Below are positions 11,290-20,769 of a stretch of DNA of 64,000 nucleotides, piece after piece (position 1 is the first letter of the stretch; every line of letters begins with the position of its first letter). The notes beneath the pieces were generated by a model. The model had not been told where the DNA came from. It saw only the letters and a program-made list of their open reading frames with translations, and searched no databases. Origin of the DNA: Leucobacter muris (lineage in GTDB: Bacteria; Actinomycetota; Actinomycetes; Actinomycetales; Microbacteriaceae); the NCBI RefSeq assembly GCF_004028235.1, contig NZ_CP035037.1, positions 682,001 to 746,000 on the forward strand, read 5' to 3'. Made by a program: the position numbers and the translations under genes.

Positions 11290-12914
11290 CTACTCGGCTT
11301 CGGCTGCGAAGAGCTGCGCCCCCCAGACACCGGTGAAGGTGAAGGGGCTGTAGTCGCGCACGCCGATCTCATTGGAGAAGGCCGTCACCGACTTGCCCCA
11401 CCAGATCGGGGCGTTGACGACCTCCTCCGCGTTCAGCGTCTCGAGTTCGAGCAGCTTCTCGGCACGTTCGACGGGGTCGGTGAGCGCGTTGGCCTCGGAG
11501 ATGAGAGTCGCGGCCTCGTCGCTGTCGAAACCGTTCGGGTTGGCGGGGCCGACGAGATAGCTGTTCACCTCGGCCGGGTCGCCGGTGGTCGAGAAGTACC
11601 ACATGAATCCGAGGCCGTGCTCCCCGTCCCCGATCGTCGCGAGCCACTCCTCGATCGGTACTTCTCGCACCGAGACGTCGATCCCGATCTCCCCGAGATT
11701 CTCGGCGATCGCCTGTGCGGCGATGCCGATCTGGGGGCCGGTGTTCGGGTAGGTGAGCTCGGTCTCGAGGCCCTCGGCCTCGGTTCCCGAGATGAGCTTC
11801 TTCGCGGCTTCGAGATCGAACTCGTGCTGCGGGATGCTCGCGAGGGCCTCCCGCGCCGCGTCGCCGTCGTAGGCCGCGACGAGCGACTCGGGGGTCATGA
11901 TCGCGGAGGCCGGCTCGCCGTAGCCGCGCAACAGCTTCTCGGCGATGACGTCTCGGTCGATGCTCTGCGCGATCGCGGTGCGCACGTCGATGTCGTCGAA
12001 GGGCTCCACATTCTGATCGAACAGCAGACCGAGGTAGGAGAGGTCGTTCATCGACTCGACGCGCATGTCGTCGAGCTTGAGCCACTCGTCGGCCTGGTTG
12101 ATCGGCACGTTGAACGCGATGTCGATGTCGCCTCCCTGCGCCGCGGCCAGGCGGGTGCTGGCGTCAGGGATGAAGTTGACACGGATCGACTTCGCCTTGG
12201 GGATGCCGCCCCACCACGTGTCCACGCGCTCGAGCAGCACGTGGGAGTCGGGCTGGAACTCGGTCACCCGGTAGGGGCCGGTGCCCATGAGCAGGGAACT
12301 GCTCGTGCCGATGCTGCCCTCGTGCTGCTCCCAGAAGGCCTGCTGCGTGACGACCAGGGCCCCGCGTTCGACAGGTTCACCAGGAAAGTCGCGTCCGGCG
12401 TCTGCGTGCTGATCGTGATCTCGTTGTCGCCGGTCTGCTGAACGGAGTCGATGTTCGCGAGGTAGAACGAGATGCCGGGTGAGGCTTCCGCGTCCTGGGC
12501 GCGCTCGATGCTGAAGATGACGTCCGCCGGAGTGACGGGGTCGCCGTTCTGGAACTTGGCGTCCTCGCGGAGGGTGAAGACGTAGGTGAGCTCGTCGGGG
12601 GTCTCCCAGGTCTCGGCGAGCGCAGGCACGATCTGACCGTCGGCGTCCTGCCCGACGAGACCCTCCTGAACCGTCGCAGCGAGGTTGTAGTTGAGGATGC
12701 CGCTCTCCTGGCCGATGTAGAGATTCGCGAGTGAGCCGGGGAAGGCCACGGTGACCTGGTCGATCTCCTCGCCGGTATCGACGAGCGTGACATCGGGGGA
12801 CTCCGAGGGCTGTGCATCGCCGCCGGCGCAGCCGACGAGTGCGAGCGAGGCGGCGAGTGCGGCTGCGGCGCCCAGCAGGAGCTTCTTCCGGAACCGGGGA
12901 GTGGTGATCTGCAT
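11290..12914 (-). pseudogene. Peptide ABC transporter substrate-binding lipoprotein, frameshifted
   Basis: Reads as a family 5 extracellular solute-binding protein of about 541 aa. Signal peptide with lipobox LVGC (Cys 29) after MQITTPRFRKK; it captures the substrate outside the membrane. ATG 12914 has AAGGAG. The frame breaks at the C-run 12360-12363 (plus strand): upstream it reads VNLSNAG, downstream it resumes in the next frame as ALVVTQQAFWEQHEG and continues to TAG 11290. One more G on the coding strand restores the gene, so this is either a homopolymer sequencing error or a real break that would cripple the importer. First gene of the importer operon. Confidence 0.85.
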
Positions 12915-13332
12915 GGGTCGCTCCTTCGCGTGTTCTGCGGTGACGGCCTGCAGCTCGGCGCGCGGCGGAGCGGGCGTCGCAGAGAGCCGTCTCAGGACCG
13001 CTGCTCGAGCCGCGGCCGTTGCCGCAAGCGTAGTACAGCCGGGGCGGGGAAGAACGGCTCTGTTACGGAGTGCTGCAGCGGCGATCCCCATGATCGGCGC
13101 CGGGGATCCCGGCCGGAGCCCGGGGTCCTCGCGCGAGGGAAGGGATCCCGGCGCGGCGCCGGCTCCGGAGACCGCATTGGACAGGGGCGCTTCTGCTCTC
13201 ATCGCCCCCCAATGAAAACGCAGAGCACCCCAGCCGAATCGAACAGCTGCGACGTTCCCGCGCCGCATACGATGAGCTGGACACCGCGGCTGAGCGCCGC
13301 GCGGTGCACACTCGGAAGGGAACGGAGAGCGC
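12915..13332. other. Divergent intergenic region between importer operon and C-S lyase gene
   Basis: 418 nt with no convincing gene. It must hold both divergent promoters; TACGCT (minus, 13027-13032) and TACGAT (plus, 13268) are possible -10 boxes without good -35 partners. An imperfect inverted repeat, CATTGG...GGGGCG (13175-13189) with CGCCCC...CCAATG (13203-13214), could be an operator or a leader hairpin of the C-S lyase transcript. Confidence 0.4.
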
Positions 13333-14529
13333 ATGCCGTTCACGGCGGACCAGCATGAGGAGACGATCCTCGGGGATATCGGCCGCTCGCTCGCTGAGAT
13401 GGAGTTCGAGCATCCGCCGGCCGTCACGGCTGCGCTCCGAACCGCACTCGAACTGGGCCCCGTGGGGTACCTGGGCGACGAGGAGATCCTGCGGATGCAG
13501 GGCGCGGTGGGCGATTGGCTCGCCGCCTCGTACGGGTGGCGCCCGGCGGCCGAGACGATCCGCCCCGTTCCGGACCTGGTCACCGGGTTCCGCGCGATCC
13601 TCACCCACTTCGTTCCCGAGGGCGTGCCCGTCATCGTGCCCACGCCGGGATACATGCCGTTCCTCTCGGTGCCGCAGAGCATCAACCGCCCCGCGATCGA
13701 AGTGCCGATGATCGAGGACGGCGCGCACTGGCGATACGACTTCGCCGGGATCCGCGCGGCGTTCGCCGGCGGAGCCCGACTTCTCGTGCTCTGCAATCCT
13801 CACAATCCGATCGGCAAAGTCGCTGCGGAGGAGGACCTGCGCGAGATCGAGTGCATCGTCGCCGAGTTCGACGGGCTCGTGTTCGCCGACGAGATACACG
13901 CCCCCCTCGTGCTCGGGGAGCGGCCCCACGTCGTCTACGCGGCTCGCTCGCATCGCGCCGCCGCGCACACGATCACGGCGACCTCGGCGTCGAAGGCGTT
14001 CAACATCCCGGGCACCAAGTGCGGCCAGCTCGTGTTCACGAATCCCGATCATCTGCGGCACTGGCGGCGCGTGGCGCACTGGCACGAGCACGCCACCTCG
14101 GTGCTCGGCGTGATCGCCACCGAGGCCGCCTATGCCGGGGGACGCGCGTGGCTCGACGAGATCGTCGAGGATCTGCGCGAGACGCTGCGGGAGGCGGTGG
14201 CCGCGCTGCACGCGTCCGCAGAACGGACCGGCATCAGGGTGATCGCACCCGAGGCCACCTACCTGCTCTGGCTCGACCTGCGAGACAGCGGATTGCTGCG
14301 CGACGACGTCTCGGCCGCTCGCGCCGTGTACGACGCCACCCGGATCCGCGTGACGGACGGAGCGGACTGCGGCAGCGCCGGAGCAGGATTCGTGCGGTTC
14401 AATGCGGCGCTTCCGCGTCCCCGTGTGCGCGCCGCGATGGAACGTCTCATCGGGGCCGCGGAGGCGGCGCGGGCGGCGGAGGCGGACGGGCCCGGCCATG
14501 GAGCCGCCGGATTGCACGGGGTAGGCTGA
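13333..14529 (+). CDS. PLP-dependent aminotransferase-fold enzyme, MalY/PatB-type C-S lyase
   Basis: 398 aa, fold type I PLP enzyme. The PLP lysine is K221 in TATSASKAFNIPG, the MalY/PatB form of the motif; CNPHNPIGKV and FADEIHAPL are also typical of that subgroup, as opposed to true aminotransferases. Family members cleave C-S bonds of cystathionine or cysteine S-conjugates to thiol, pyruvate and ammonia. It is divergent from the peptide importer with its C39-like protein, suggesting that imported Cys-containing peptides or conjugates are its substrate source (inference). Confidence 0.87.
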   Translation: MPFTADQHEETILGDIGRSLAEMEFEHPPAVTAALRTALELGPVGYLGDEEILRMQGAVGDWLAASYGWRPAAETIRPVPDLVTGFRAILTHFVPEGVPVIVPTPGYMPFLSVPQSINRPAIEVPMIEDGAHWRYDFAGIRAAFAGGARLLVLCNPHNPIGKVAAEEDLREIECIVAEFDGLVFADEIHAPLVLGERPHVVYAARSHRAAAHTITATSASKAFNIPGTKCGQLVFTNPDHLRHWRRVAHWHEHATSVLGVIATEAAYAGGRAWLDEIVEDLRETLREAVAALHASAERTGIRVIAPEATYLLWLDLRDSGLLRDDVSAARAVYDATRIRVTDGADCGSAGAGFVRFNAALPRPRVRAAMERLIGAAEAARAAEADGPGHGAAGLHGVG

Positions 14530-14534
14530 CAACC

Positions 14535-14855
14535 GTGGAGCGGAGCGAGGCGGGAGCGGAGCACGTGGAGCGGACGCGGGTCGCCCCGTACCTGCCTGAA
14601 GTCGGGGCCGTGACGGTGTTCTCAGCGGTGTGGTGCGGCCACTGCTCCAGGCTGAAGGCCGCACTCTCGCGCACGGGGGTGCCGTTCCGAGAGGTGCTCA
14701 TCGAGGAGGATCCGGAGGCGGAACGCATCGCGATCGAGGCCAACGGAGGCGACTGGCTCATCCCCACGCTGCTCTTCTCGGACGGCTCCGCGCTGGTGAA
14801 CCCGGCGCCCGCGGAGGTGGTCGCGCACCTCGCGCTTCTCGAGGACGGCGTGTGA
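14535..14855 (+). CDS. Glutaredoxin/thioredoxin-like redox protein with CGHC active site
   Basis: 106 aa. A thioredoxin-fold protein with VFSAVWCGHCSRLKAAL as the redox site and a cis-Pro region (WLIPTLLFSDG). Actinobacterial mycoredoxins and NrdH-type proteins look like this. GTG 14535 is chosen because TAGGCT sits 7 nt before it (leaderless); GTG 14565 with GGAG upstream is an alternative. It follows the C-S lyase by 5 nt. Confidence 0.8.
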   Translation: MERSEAGAEHVERTRVAPYLPEVGAVTVFSAVWCGHCSRLKAALSRTGVPFREVLIEEDPEAERIAIEANGGDWLIPTLLFSDGSALVNPAPAEVVAHLALLEDGV

Positions 14856-14915
14856 CATGGAGGGGATCGTCTCGGCTCGGGACCGGTCGGCCCGCAGCGC
14901 GCACCGGGGGTCCGC

Positions 14916-15866
14916 ATGAGCTCGGAGATCGATCCCCGAGCGTTGATGTCCTTCCGTGCGGTGGCCGAGCACGGGTCGTTCGCGGGTGCTGCGCGGGCTC
15001 TCGGCTGGACCCAGCCCGCCCTCAGCGGGCAGGTGAGCCGGCTCGAGGAGAGCCTGCGGGTCGCGCTGGTCATCCGCACGGTGAAGGGGATCCAGCTGAC
15101 CGAGGCGGGGAAGCGGCTGCTGCACCACGCCGAGATCATCGACGGGCACCTCGCGCGGGCCGCGCGCGAGGTCGAGGATCTCATCGACGGCGGTACGCGC
15201 ACCGTTCGCGTCGTCGCGTTCCCCTCAGCGTGCACGAGCATCGTCGCGCCCGCGATGTCCGAGCTCAGCGCTCGTCCGGGCAGTGGAGAGGTATCGCTCG
15301 AACTCGAGCAGCAGGAGCCGTGCGCGGTGCCCGAGCTGCTCCGGCGCGGGGCGGCGGACATCGCGCTCGTGTTCCGGTACGACGAGGAGGAGCCGATCGA
15401 CCGATACGGCGAGTTCGATGCGCTGTCGGCCGGCTGGGATCCGCTTCAGCTCATCGTGTCGCAGCGGCGAGGCTCTGGTGCCGCGCACGCTTCTCGTCGT
15501 CTTGCCGCGCACTCCCGCGACAAGTGGGTGGCCGGATGCCCGAGCTGCCGCCAGCATTTCCTGCGGATCGCGGAACGGGAGGGGGTCGCCCCGGACATCA
15601 GGCACGCCACCGACGACTACATGGTGGTGCAGGAGCTGGTCGCTCGTGACATGGGGGTCTCGGTGGTGCCGCGGCTCAGTCTCATCAGCTATCGGCACCC
15701 GGGCATACGGGCCTACGGGCTCGGTGAGCGGGACGGGAGGCAGCTCACCATTCTGATGGCCAAGGGAGAGAGCCGCGCCGAGGTGCTCGACGTCGTCGAC
15801 TCCCTTCGGTGGGCCGCCGGGCGAGTGCTCGACCCGGTGCTGGGGGACGACGACGCCGGAGGGTGA
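14916..15866 (+). CDS. LysR family transcriptional regulator
   Basis: 316 aa. The N-terminal winged HTH (LMSFRAVAEHGSFAGAARAL...QPALSGQVSRLEE) is followed by a LysR substrate-binding domain from about residue 90. It lies 60 nt downstream of the redoxin gene in the same direction, so it may control the C-S lyase cluster or itself. Two close cysteines (GCPSC) in the effector domain could be redox-sensing; that is only a guess. Confidence 0.88.
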   Translation: MSSEIDPRALMSFRAVAEHGSFAGAARALGWTQPALSGQVSRLEESLRVALVIRTVKGIQLTEAGKRLLHHAEIIDGHLARAAREVEDLIDGGTRTVRVVAFPSACTSIVAPAMSELSARPGSGEVSLELEQQEPCAVPELLRRGAADIALVFRYDEEEPIDRYGEFDALSAGWDPLQLIVSQRRGSGAAHASRRLAAHSRDKWVAGCPSCRQHFLRIAEREGVAPDIRHATDDYMVVQELVARDMGVSVVPRLSLISYRHPGIRAYGLGERDGRQLTILMAKGESRAEVLDVVDSLRWAAGRVLDPVLGDDDAGG

Positions 15867-15980
15867 GGGGCCCCGCTGCCCGGGGCGCCGGGGTCGGTGC
15901 GCGCGATGCAGCGCGGCGCGGCTTCTCACGATTCGGTGAACGGTGCTGCAGAACCGGATGAAATGGGGTTATCGTGAGGC

Positions 15981-16163
15981 ATGGACAAGAAAAGGGTTTC
16001 TGAGACCGGCATTCGGGTGGAGATCCCGCAGGGCACCGACGAAGCCGTCGCCGTCGACGAGCTCGTCGACGACTTCCTGCACGGCGATGTCCGAGGCGCG
16101 CTGCACGCGCTCCACGAGCCCCACGAGGCGGCGGGCGGGCCGGAGGCCGAAGCGGCCCTGTGA
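15981..16163 (+). CDS. Small acidic hypothetical protein
   Basis: 60 aa, starting MDKKRVSETGIRVEIPQGTD. No recognised domain; acidic middle with an amphipathic DELVDDFLHGDVRGALHAL helix. Support comes from the leaderless start (TATCGT then GAGGC then ATG) and the atypically A-rich first codons. It ends 2 nt before the convergent pucR stop. Could be spurious. Confidence 0.45.
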   Translation: MDKKRVSETGIRVEIPQGTDEAVAVDELVDDFLHGDVRGALHALHEPHEAAGGPEAEAAL

Positions 16164-16165
16164 GG

Positions 16166-17701
16166 TTACCCCTCCATGTTCTCGAGCCGAAGCGCCAGCC
16201 ACAGCTCGGCGCGGTCGTCGGCGTCGGCGAGTGAGCGCGCCGTGAGGCGCTCGATGCGTGCGAGGCGATCGCGCAGCGTGTTGCGATGGATGCCGAGCGC
16301 CGCGGCCGCCGGCCCCCGCTGACCGTCGGCCTCGAAGACGGCGCGCAGCGTCTCGCGCAGCAGCCCGCGGTCGGCCTCGCCGAGCTGCGGATCGTGGAGC
16401 GAGAGCGGGCCGAGTACGCGCACGCTCAGCACGCGCCGAGGATCGATCGCGCCGGCTGGCAGCCCGGAGGCCTCCGCTGAGGGGAGCGCTGCCGGACCCG
16501 CGCCGCCCATGCCCAGCAACGCCTCGAGCAGCGGCGTGTCGCGATCGGCCCACAGCGTCTGCGGCACCCGCGGCGCCGTGTAGAGGGGGGCGGTGGTGGA
16601 GAGCGCGCGCAGGCGGGCGGCGGCGGATCGGCGGCTCAGCGGGATCTCGCCGAGGCGCGCGGGGCGGCCGACGACCGCGTCGAGGTCGTGGCTCGCCGCG
16701 ACGGCGAGGGACTGCTCGAGGGCGATCTCGGAGTCGGTGCAGAGCTGCCAGGCGAGCGCGAGCCCGGGTGCGCCGGTGTGCCCGGCGGCGGGGCTGATGA
16801 GCCGGTCGAGGCCGCTGCGGGGCCGCCGGCGCCAGGCGGCGACGTCTTCGGCTCGTCCCTGCACCGCGATCGCGCGCACGCGCGACGGCAGCTCGAGCGA
16901 GGGTGCGAGGATCGCGACGGACGACGGCGACCCGGTACCCTCGAGCAGCGTCGACGTGAGCCGCTCCCAGCGCTCGCGCTCGCGGGTCTCCTCGGCGCTG
17001 TCGCCGCGCAGGCTCAGGCTCAGCACCATCGAGCCGGCTGCGATGACGGCGTGCCCCTCCGGGGTGAGGGGCGAGTCCCCGGCGACCGCGAGTCGCAGCG
17101 ACGACTCCCGGTCGAGCGCGATGTGCTCGGTGCCCCCGGATTCGTTCGCCGCGGCGAATCCGGCGGTCGCCGCGAGCACCGCGCCGTCGGAGGCGACGAG
17201 TGCGAGCTGTCTGCCGGTGGCCTGCGCGACGCTCGCGAGCACCTCGGCGGGGCGCTGGCCGCCCCTGGCGCCGTCGAGCAGCCGCTGCTGAGCCTGCAGC
17301 GCTCCGCGAGCGGCGCGCAGCTCGTCGGCCCGGATGAGCGCGGCGATGGCCTTGCTCACGGCGATGAAGGGCACGGGGAGGGGGATCTCGAAGAGTGCGA
17401 CGCGGTACATGCTCGCCGCAGCGATGAGAGGCTGCGGCACGCGGTCGTGATTGACGCCGATGCCGAAGCCGATCGCCGCGACCTGCGCCCGGCTGAGGCT
17501 CGCCACGAAGTCGCGCCAGCGGGGATCGTCGGGCGCCAGCGCGAGCCCCGTGGTCATGATGATCTCGCCGCCCTCGAGATAGCTGCTGAGGTCGAGCAGC
17601 TCGGTGATGGAGCTCCAGCTGATCTCGGGATCGCCGGGGCCCGCCTGGATGAGCCGCAGGCCCAGGTCGGGCATCGCGAGCAGCTGGGAGAGGGTCGCCA
17701 T
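16166..17701 (-). CDS. PucR family transcriptional regulator
   Basis: 511 aa. The N-terminal PucR domain (SQLLAMPDLGLRLIQAGPGDPEISW...GGEIIMTTG) senses metabolites in this family, and the C-terminal HTH (AAAALGIHRNTLRDRLARIERL) binds DNA. ATG 17701 fits the family start and has an AAGAAT -10-like box 6 nt upstream. It is divergent (83 nt) from the CoA-transferase and glutaryl-CoA dehydrogenase genes and probably controls them. Confidence 0.92.
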   Translation of the reverse strand: MATLSQLLAMPDLGLRLIQAGPGDPEISWSSITELLDLSSYLEGGEIIMTTGLALAPDDPRWRDFVASLSRAQVAAIGFGIGVNHDRVPQPLIAAASMYRVALFEIPLPVPFIAVSKAIAALIRADELRAARGALQAQQRLLDGARGGQRPAEVLASVAQATGRQLALVASDGAVLAATAGFAAANESGGTEHIALDRESSLRLAVAGDSPLTPEGHAVIAAGSMVLSLSLRGDSAEETRERERWERLTSTLLEGTGSPSSVAILAPSLELPSRVRAIAVQGRAEDVAAWRRRPRSGLDRLISPAAGHTGAPGLALAWQLCTDSEIALEQSLAVAASHDLDAVVGRPARLGEIPLSRRSAAARLRALSTTAPLYTAPRVPQTLWADRDTPLLEALLGMGGAGPAALPSAEASGLPAGAIDPRRVLSVRVLGPLSLHDPQLGEADRGLLRETLRAVFEADGQRGPAAAALGIHRNTLRDRLARIERLTARSLADADDRAELWLALRLENMEG

Positions 17702-17784
17702 GGGGCGATTCTTGCACAAGGGAGAGCGCGAAGGCTATGCAAGGATGCGGCGAGCCCCGGGGCTCCGATCCATAGACTGGCGAT

Positions 17785-19050
17785 GTGAACGACGATACGC
17801 GCACCGAACCGATCCAGAGCGGAGACCCCGCCGGCGCAGCCGCTGCACCGCAGGGGTCCGCGGCCGAGGGCGGCCCCCGCGGAGCCCTCGCCGGGATCCG
17901 CGTCGCAGACTTCTCCCGCGTGCTCGCCGGCCCGCACGCGACCATGATCCTCGCCGACCTCGGCGCCGACGTCATCAAGATCGAGAGCCCCGAGGGCGAC
18001 GGCACCCGACAGTGGCGGCCCCCCGTCAACGCCGTCGGGCAGAGCACCTACTTCGCGGGCGTCAACCGCGGCAAGCGCTCGGTGGTGTGCGACCTGCGCG
18101 ATCCCGAGGGCATCGCCCGCGCCACCGAGCTCGCCCGCACGGCCGACGTGGTCATCGAGAACTTCAAACCCGGCACCATGGAGAAGTTCGGCCTCGGCTA
18201 CGATGCCGTCTCAGCCGAGAACCCCGGAGTGGTCTACTGCTCGATCTCGGGCTTCGGAGACGCGGCCGGGCGCGACCTGCCGGGTTACGACCTGCTCGTG
18301 CAGGCCGTCGGCGGGCTCATGAGCATCACCGGCCAGAGCGACGAGACCGGCGGCGAGCCCACCAAGGTGGGCGTCGCGCTCGTCGACATCCTCACCGGCC
18401 TCAACTCGGTCATCGGCATCCAGGCCGCCCTGCGCGCCCGCGACGGCGCGGCCGACCATCCGGGCACCGGCCGCGGCCAGCACGTCAAGGTCACCCTGCT
18501 CGGCTCGCTGCTCTCGGCTCTCGCCAACCAGGCCTCATCGACCCTCGAGACCGGCGTCTCACCCGGGCGCATGGGCAACGCCCACCCCTCGATCTCGCCC
18601 TACGAGACCCTCGACGCCGCCGACCAGGCCATCGCCCTCGCGGTCGGCACCGACGGTCAGTTCGCCCGCCTCTGCGACGTGCTCGGCGTCCCCGAGCTCG
18701 CCGCCGACCCGCGCTACGCGAGCAACCCCGAGCGGGTCGCGCACCGCGCCGAGCTGCGAACCGCGCTCGAGGCGCCCCTGCGCACCCGCCCCGCCGCCGA
18801 GTGGATCGAGGCCTTCACCGCCGCGAACATCCCGGCCGGGCGCGTGAACAGCATCGCCCAGGCGCTCGAACTCGCCGACTCGCTCGGCCTCGACCCCGTC
18901 GCCGAGACCGTCGCGACCGGCCCTGACGGCGAGCAGCACGTGCTGCGCTCCGTCGCCACGCCGATCCAGCTCTCCGACACCCCCGCCCGCTACGAGACCC
19001 CGCCGCCCGCAGTGGGCGAGCACCAGAGCGCCGACTGGCTGCCGCGCTAG
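17785..19050 (+). CDS. CaiB/BaiF (class III) CoA-transferase, probably for glutarate
   Basis: 421 aa. It opens [31 protein letters not shown], the class III signature; the catalytic Asp is D169 in [11 protein letters not shown]. These enzymes move CoA between carboxylic acids. Because a glutaryl-CoA dehydrogenase follows 39 nt later, succinyl-CoA:glutarate CoA-transferase is the likeliest activity (inference from context). GTG start, leaderless: TAGACT then 6 nt. Confidence 0.9.
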   Translation: MNDDTRTEPIQSGDPAGAAAAPQGSAAEGGPRGALAGIRVADFSRVLAGPHATMILADLGADVIKIESPEGDGTRQWRPPVNAVGQSTYFAGVNRGKRSVVCDLRDPEGIARATELARTADVVIENFKPGTMEKFGLGYDAVSAENPGVVYCSISGFGDAAGRDLPGYDLLVQAVGGLMSITGQSDETGGEPTKVGVALVDILTGLNSVIGIQAALRARDGAADHPGTGRGQHVKVTLLGSLLSALANQASSTLETGVSPGRMGNAHPSISPYETLDAADQAIALAVGTDGQFARLCDVLGVPELAADPRYASNPERVAHRAELRTALEAPLRTRPAAEWIEAFTAANIPAGRVNSIAQALELADSLGLDPVAETVATGPDGEQHVLRSVATPIQLSDTPARYETPPPAVGEHQSADWLPR

Positions 19051-19089
19051 GCCCGATCCCGAATCCTCCCCCTGAGCAAAGGACCCACC

Positions 19090-20253
19090 ATGACCACCAC
19101 CATCGACCAGCTGTTCAACGTCTCCGACTTCGTCACCGAAGAAGAGCGCGACTGGCAGCTGCGCGCCCGCGAGTTCGCTCAGACGCGCATCCGCCCCATC
19201 ATCGACCAGGCCTTCGAAGACCGCCGCCTACCCGTCGAGCTGCTGCCCGAGGTGGGCGAGTTCGGCGCCTTCGGCATGTACATGAACGGCTACGGCCTCA
19301 AGGGCGCGTCGTCGGTGGCCTACGGCCTCGTGGCGATGGAGTTCGAGGCGGTCGACTCCGGCTTCCGCACCGCGCTGTCGGTGCAGGGCTCGCTCGCGAT
19401 GGGCGCCATCTACAAGTTCGGCTCGGAGGAGCAGAAGCAGCAGTGGCTGCCCGCCATGGGCCGCGGCGAGGCCGTCGGCTTCTTCGGGCTCACCGAGCCC
19501 CAGGGCGGATCCGACCCCAACACCATGCTCACCACCGCCCGTCGCGAGGGCGACGAGTGGGTGCTCAACGGCAAGAAGCGCTGGATCGGGCTCGCCACCA
19601 TCGCCCAGGTCGGCGTGATCTGGGCGAAGGACGAGGAGGGCATCGTGCGCGGCTTCGTCGTGCCGACCGACACCCCCGGCTTCACGGCGACCGCCATCGA
19701 GAACAAGCTCTCCATGCGGGCCTCGCTGCAGACCGAGATCGAGCTGACCGACGTGCGGCTGCCCGCCGACGCGATCCTGCCGGGCTCGAAGGGCCTCTCG
19801 TCGCCGTTCAAGTGCCTCAACGAGGCGCGCTACGGCATCGCCTGGGGCGTCATGGGCGCCGCCCGCTCCTGCCTGGAGGCGGCCGTGACGCGCTCGCAGG
19901 AGCGCGAGGTGTTCGGCACCCCGATCGGGGGCAAGCAGATCATCCAGGCGAAGCTCGCCGACATGTTCGTCGAGTACGAGAAGGGGCTGCTGCTCGCGCT
20001 GCACCTCGGCCGCCTGAAGGACGCCGGCAACCTGACGTACGGCCAGATCTCGGTGGGCAAGCTCAACAACGTGCGCGAGGCGATCAAGATCGCCGGCACC
20101 GCGCGCGCCATCCTCGGCGGAGACGGCATCACGAGCGACTTCCCCGTGATGCGCCACATGGCCAACCTGGAGTCGGTGCGCACCTACGAGGGCACCGACG
20201 AGGTGCACCAGCTGGTGATCGGCCGCGAGCTGACCGGCATCGCCGCCTTCTGA
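19090..20253 (+). CDS. gcdH: Glutaryl-CoA dehydrogenase (acyl-CoA dehydrogenase family)
   Basis: 387 aa FAD enzyme that oxidises and decarboxylates glutaryl-CoA to crotonyl-CoA. GCDH-specific stretches are visible: FGLTEPQGGSDP, CLNEARYGIAWGVMGAA, LGRLKD, and TYEGTDEVHQLVIGRELTGI near the C-terminus with the catalytic Glu near 366. RBS AAAGGA before ATG 19090. Co-transcribed with the CoA-transferase, forming a two-gene glutarate activation and oxidation unit (also the end of lysine/tryptophan breakdown). Confidence 0.92.
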   Translation: MTTTIDQLFNVSDFVTEEERDWQLRAREFAQTRIRPIIDQAFEDRRLPVELLPEVGEFGAFGMYMNGYGLKGASSVAYGLVAMEFEAVDSGFRTALSVQGSLAMGAIYKFGSEEQKQQWLPAMGRGEAVGFFGLTEPQGGSDPNTMLTTARREGDEWVLNGKKRWIGLATIAQVGVIWAKDEEGIVRGFVVPTDTPGFTATAIENKLSMRASLQTEIELTDVRLPADAILPGSKGLSSPFKCLNEARYGIAWGVMGAARSCLEAAVTRSQEREVFGTPIGGKQIIQAKLADMFVEYEKGLLLALHLGRLKDAGNLTYGQISVGKLNNVREAIKIAGTARAILGGDGITSDFPVMRHMANLESVRTYEGTDEVHQLVIGRELTGIAAF

Positions 20254-20349
20254 GGCGCCAGGGGCCGGCGTCGAATCAGGAGAGGGCCCGGGCAAGATCT
20301 CAGCGGTCAGCAAGCGACGCCAGCGCCGGCGGGTGCCGCCGCCAATAGT

Positions 20350-20364
20350 TCTATTTGATATAGA
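20350..20364. promoter_or_regulatory. Palindromic operator in the ytrA-like operon promoter
   Basis: TCTAT-TTGAT-ATAGA, a perfect 5-bp inverted repeat in an AT-rich patch overlapping the presumed -10 (TATAGA) just before ATG 20374. The position suits autorepression by the GntR/YtrA-type product. Confidence 0.5.
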
Positions 20365-20373
20365 GTTATTGTC

Positions 20374-20769
20374 ATGTTGATCCGCATCGACGAGGCGAGC
20401 GAGCGCCCCATCTACGCCCAGATCGCCGACTCCGTGCGCGCCGACGTGGCGAGCGGGCGCATCGGCCCCGGTGGCTCCCTGCCGCCCGCCCGCGAGGTCG
20501 CGACCGGGCTCGGCATCAACGTGCACACGGTGCTGCGCGCCTATCAGCAGCTGCGCGACGAGGGGCTGATCGATCTCAAGCGGCGGCGCGGTGCCGTGGT
20601 GACGCCCGCAGCCGCGAGGCTCGCGGAGTTGCAGGGGGAGGTGCGGGCGCTCGTCGACCGCGCCGCGCAGTTGGGCGTCGGCACCGCTCTGCTCGCAGCG
20701 CTCGTCGCCGAGACGCCGGCCGATCCGCAACCGCCGCTCGGCATCGCGCCGCGCGAGGCCGCGGCATGA
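20374..20769 (+). CDS. GntR family regulator, YtrA subfamily
   Basis: 131 aa. GntR winged HTH (PIYAQIADSVRADVASGRIGPGGSLPPAREVATGLGINVHTVLRAYQ, in segments) with only a short C-terminal tail, as in YtrA regulators, which usually repress neighbouring membrane-protein or transporter genes. It overlaps the DUF1648 gene by 4 nt (ATGA). Confidence 0.92.
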   Translation: MLIRIDEASERPIYAQIADSVRADVASGRIGPGGSLPPAREVATGLGINVHTVLRAYQQLRDEGLIDLKRRRGAVVTPAAARLAELQGEVRALVDRAAQLGVGTALLAALVAETPADPQPPLGIAPREAAA

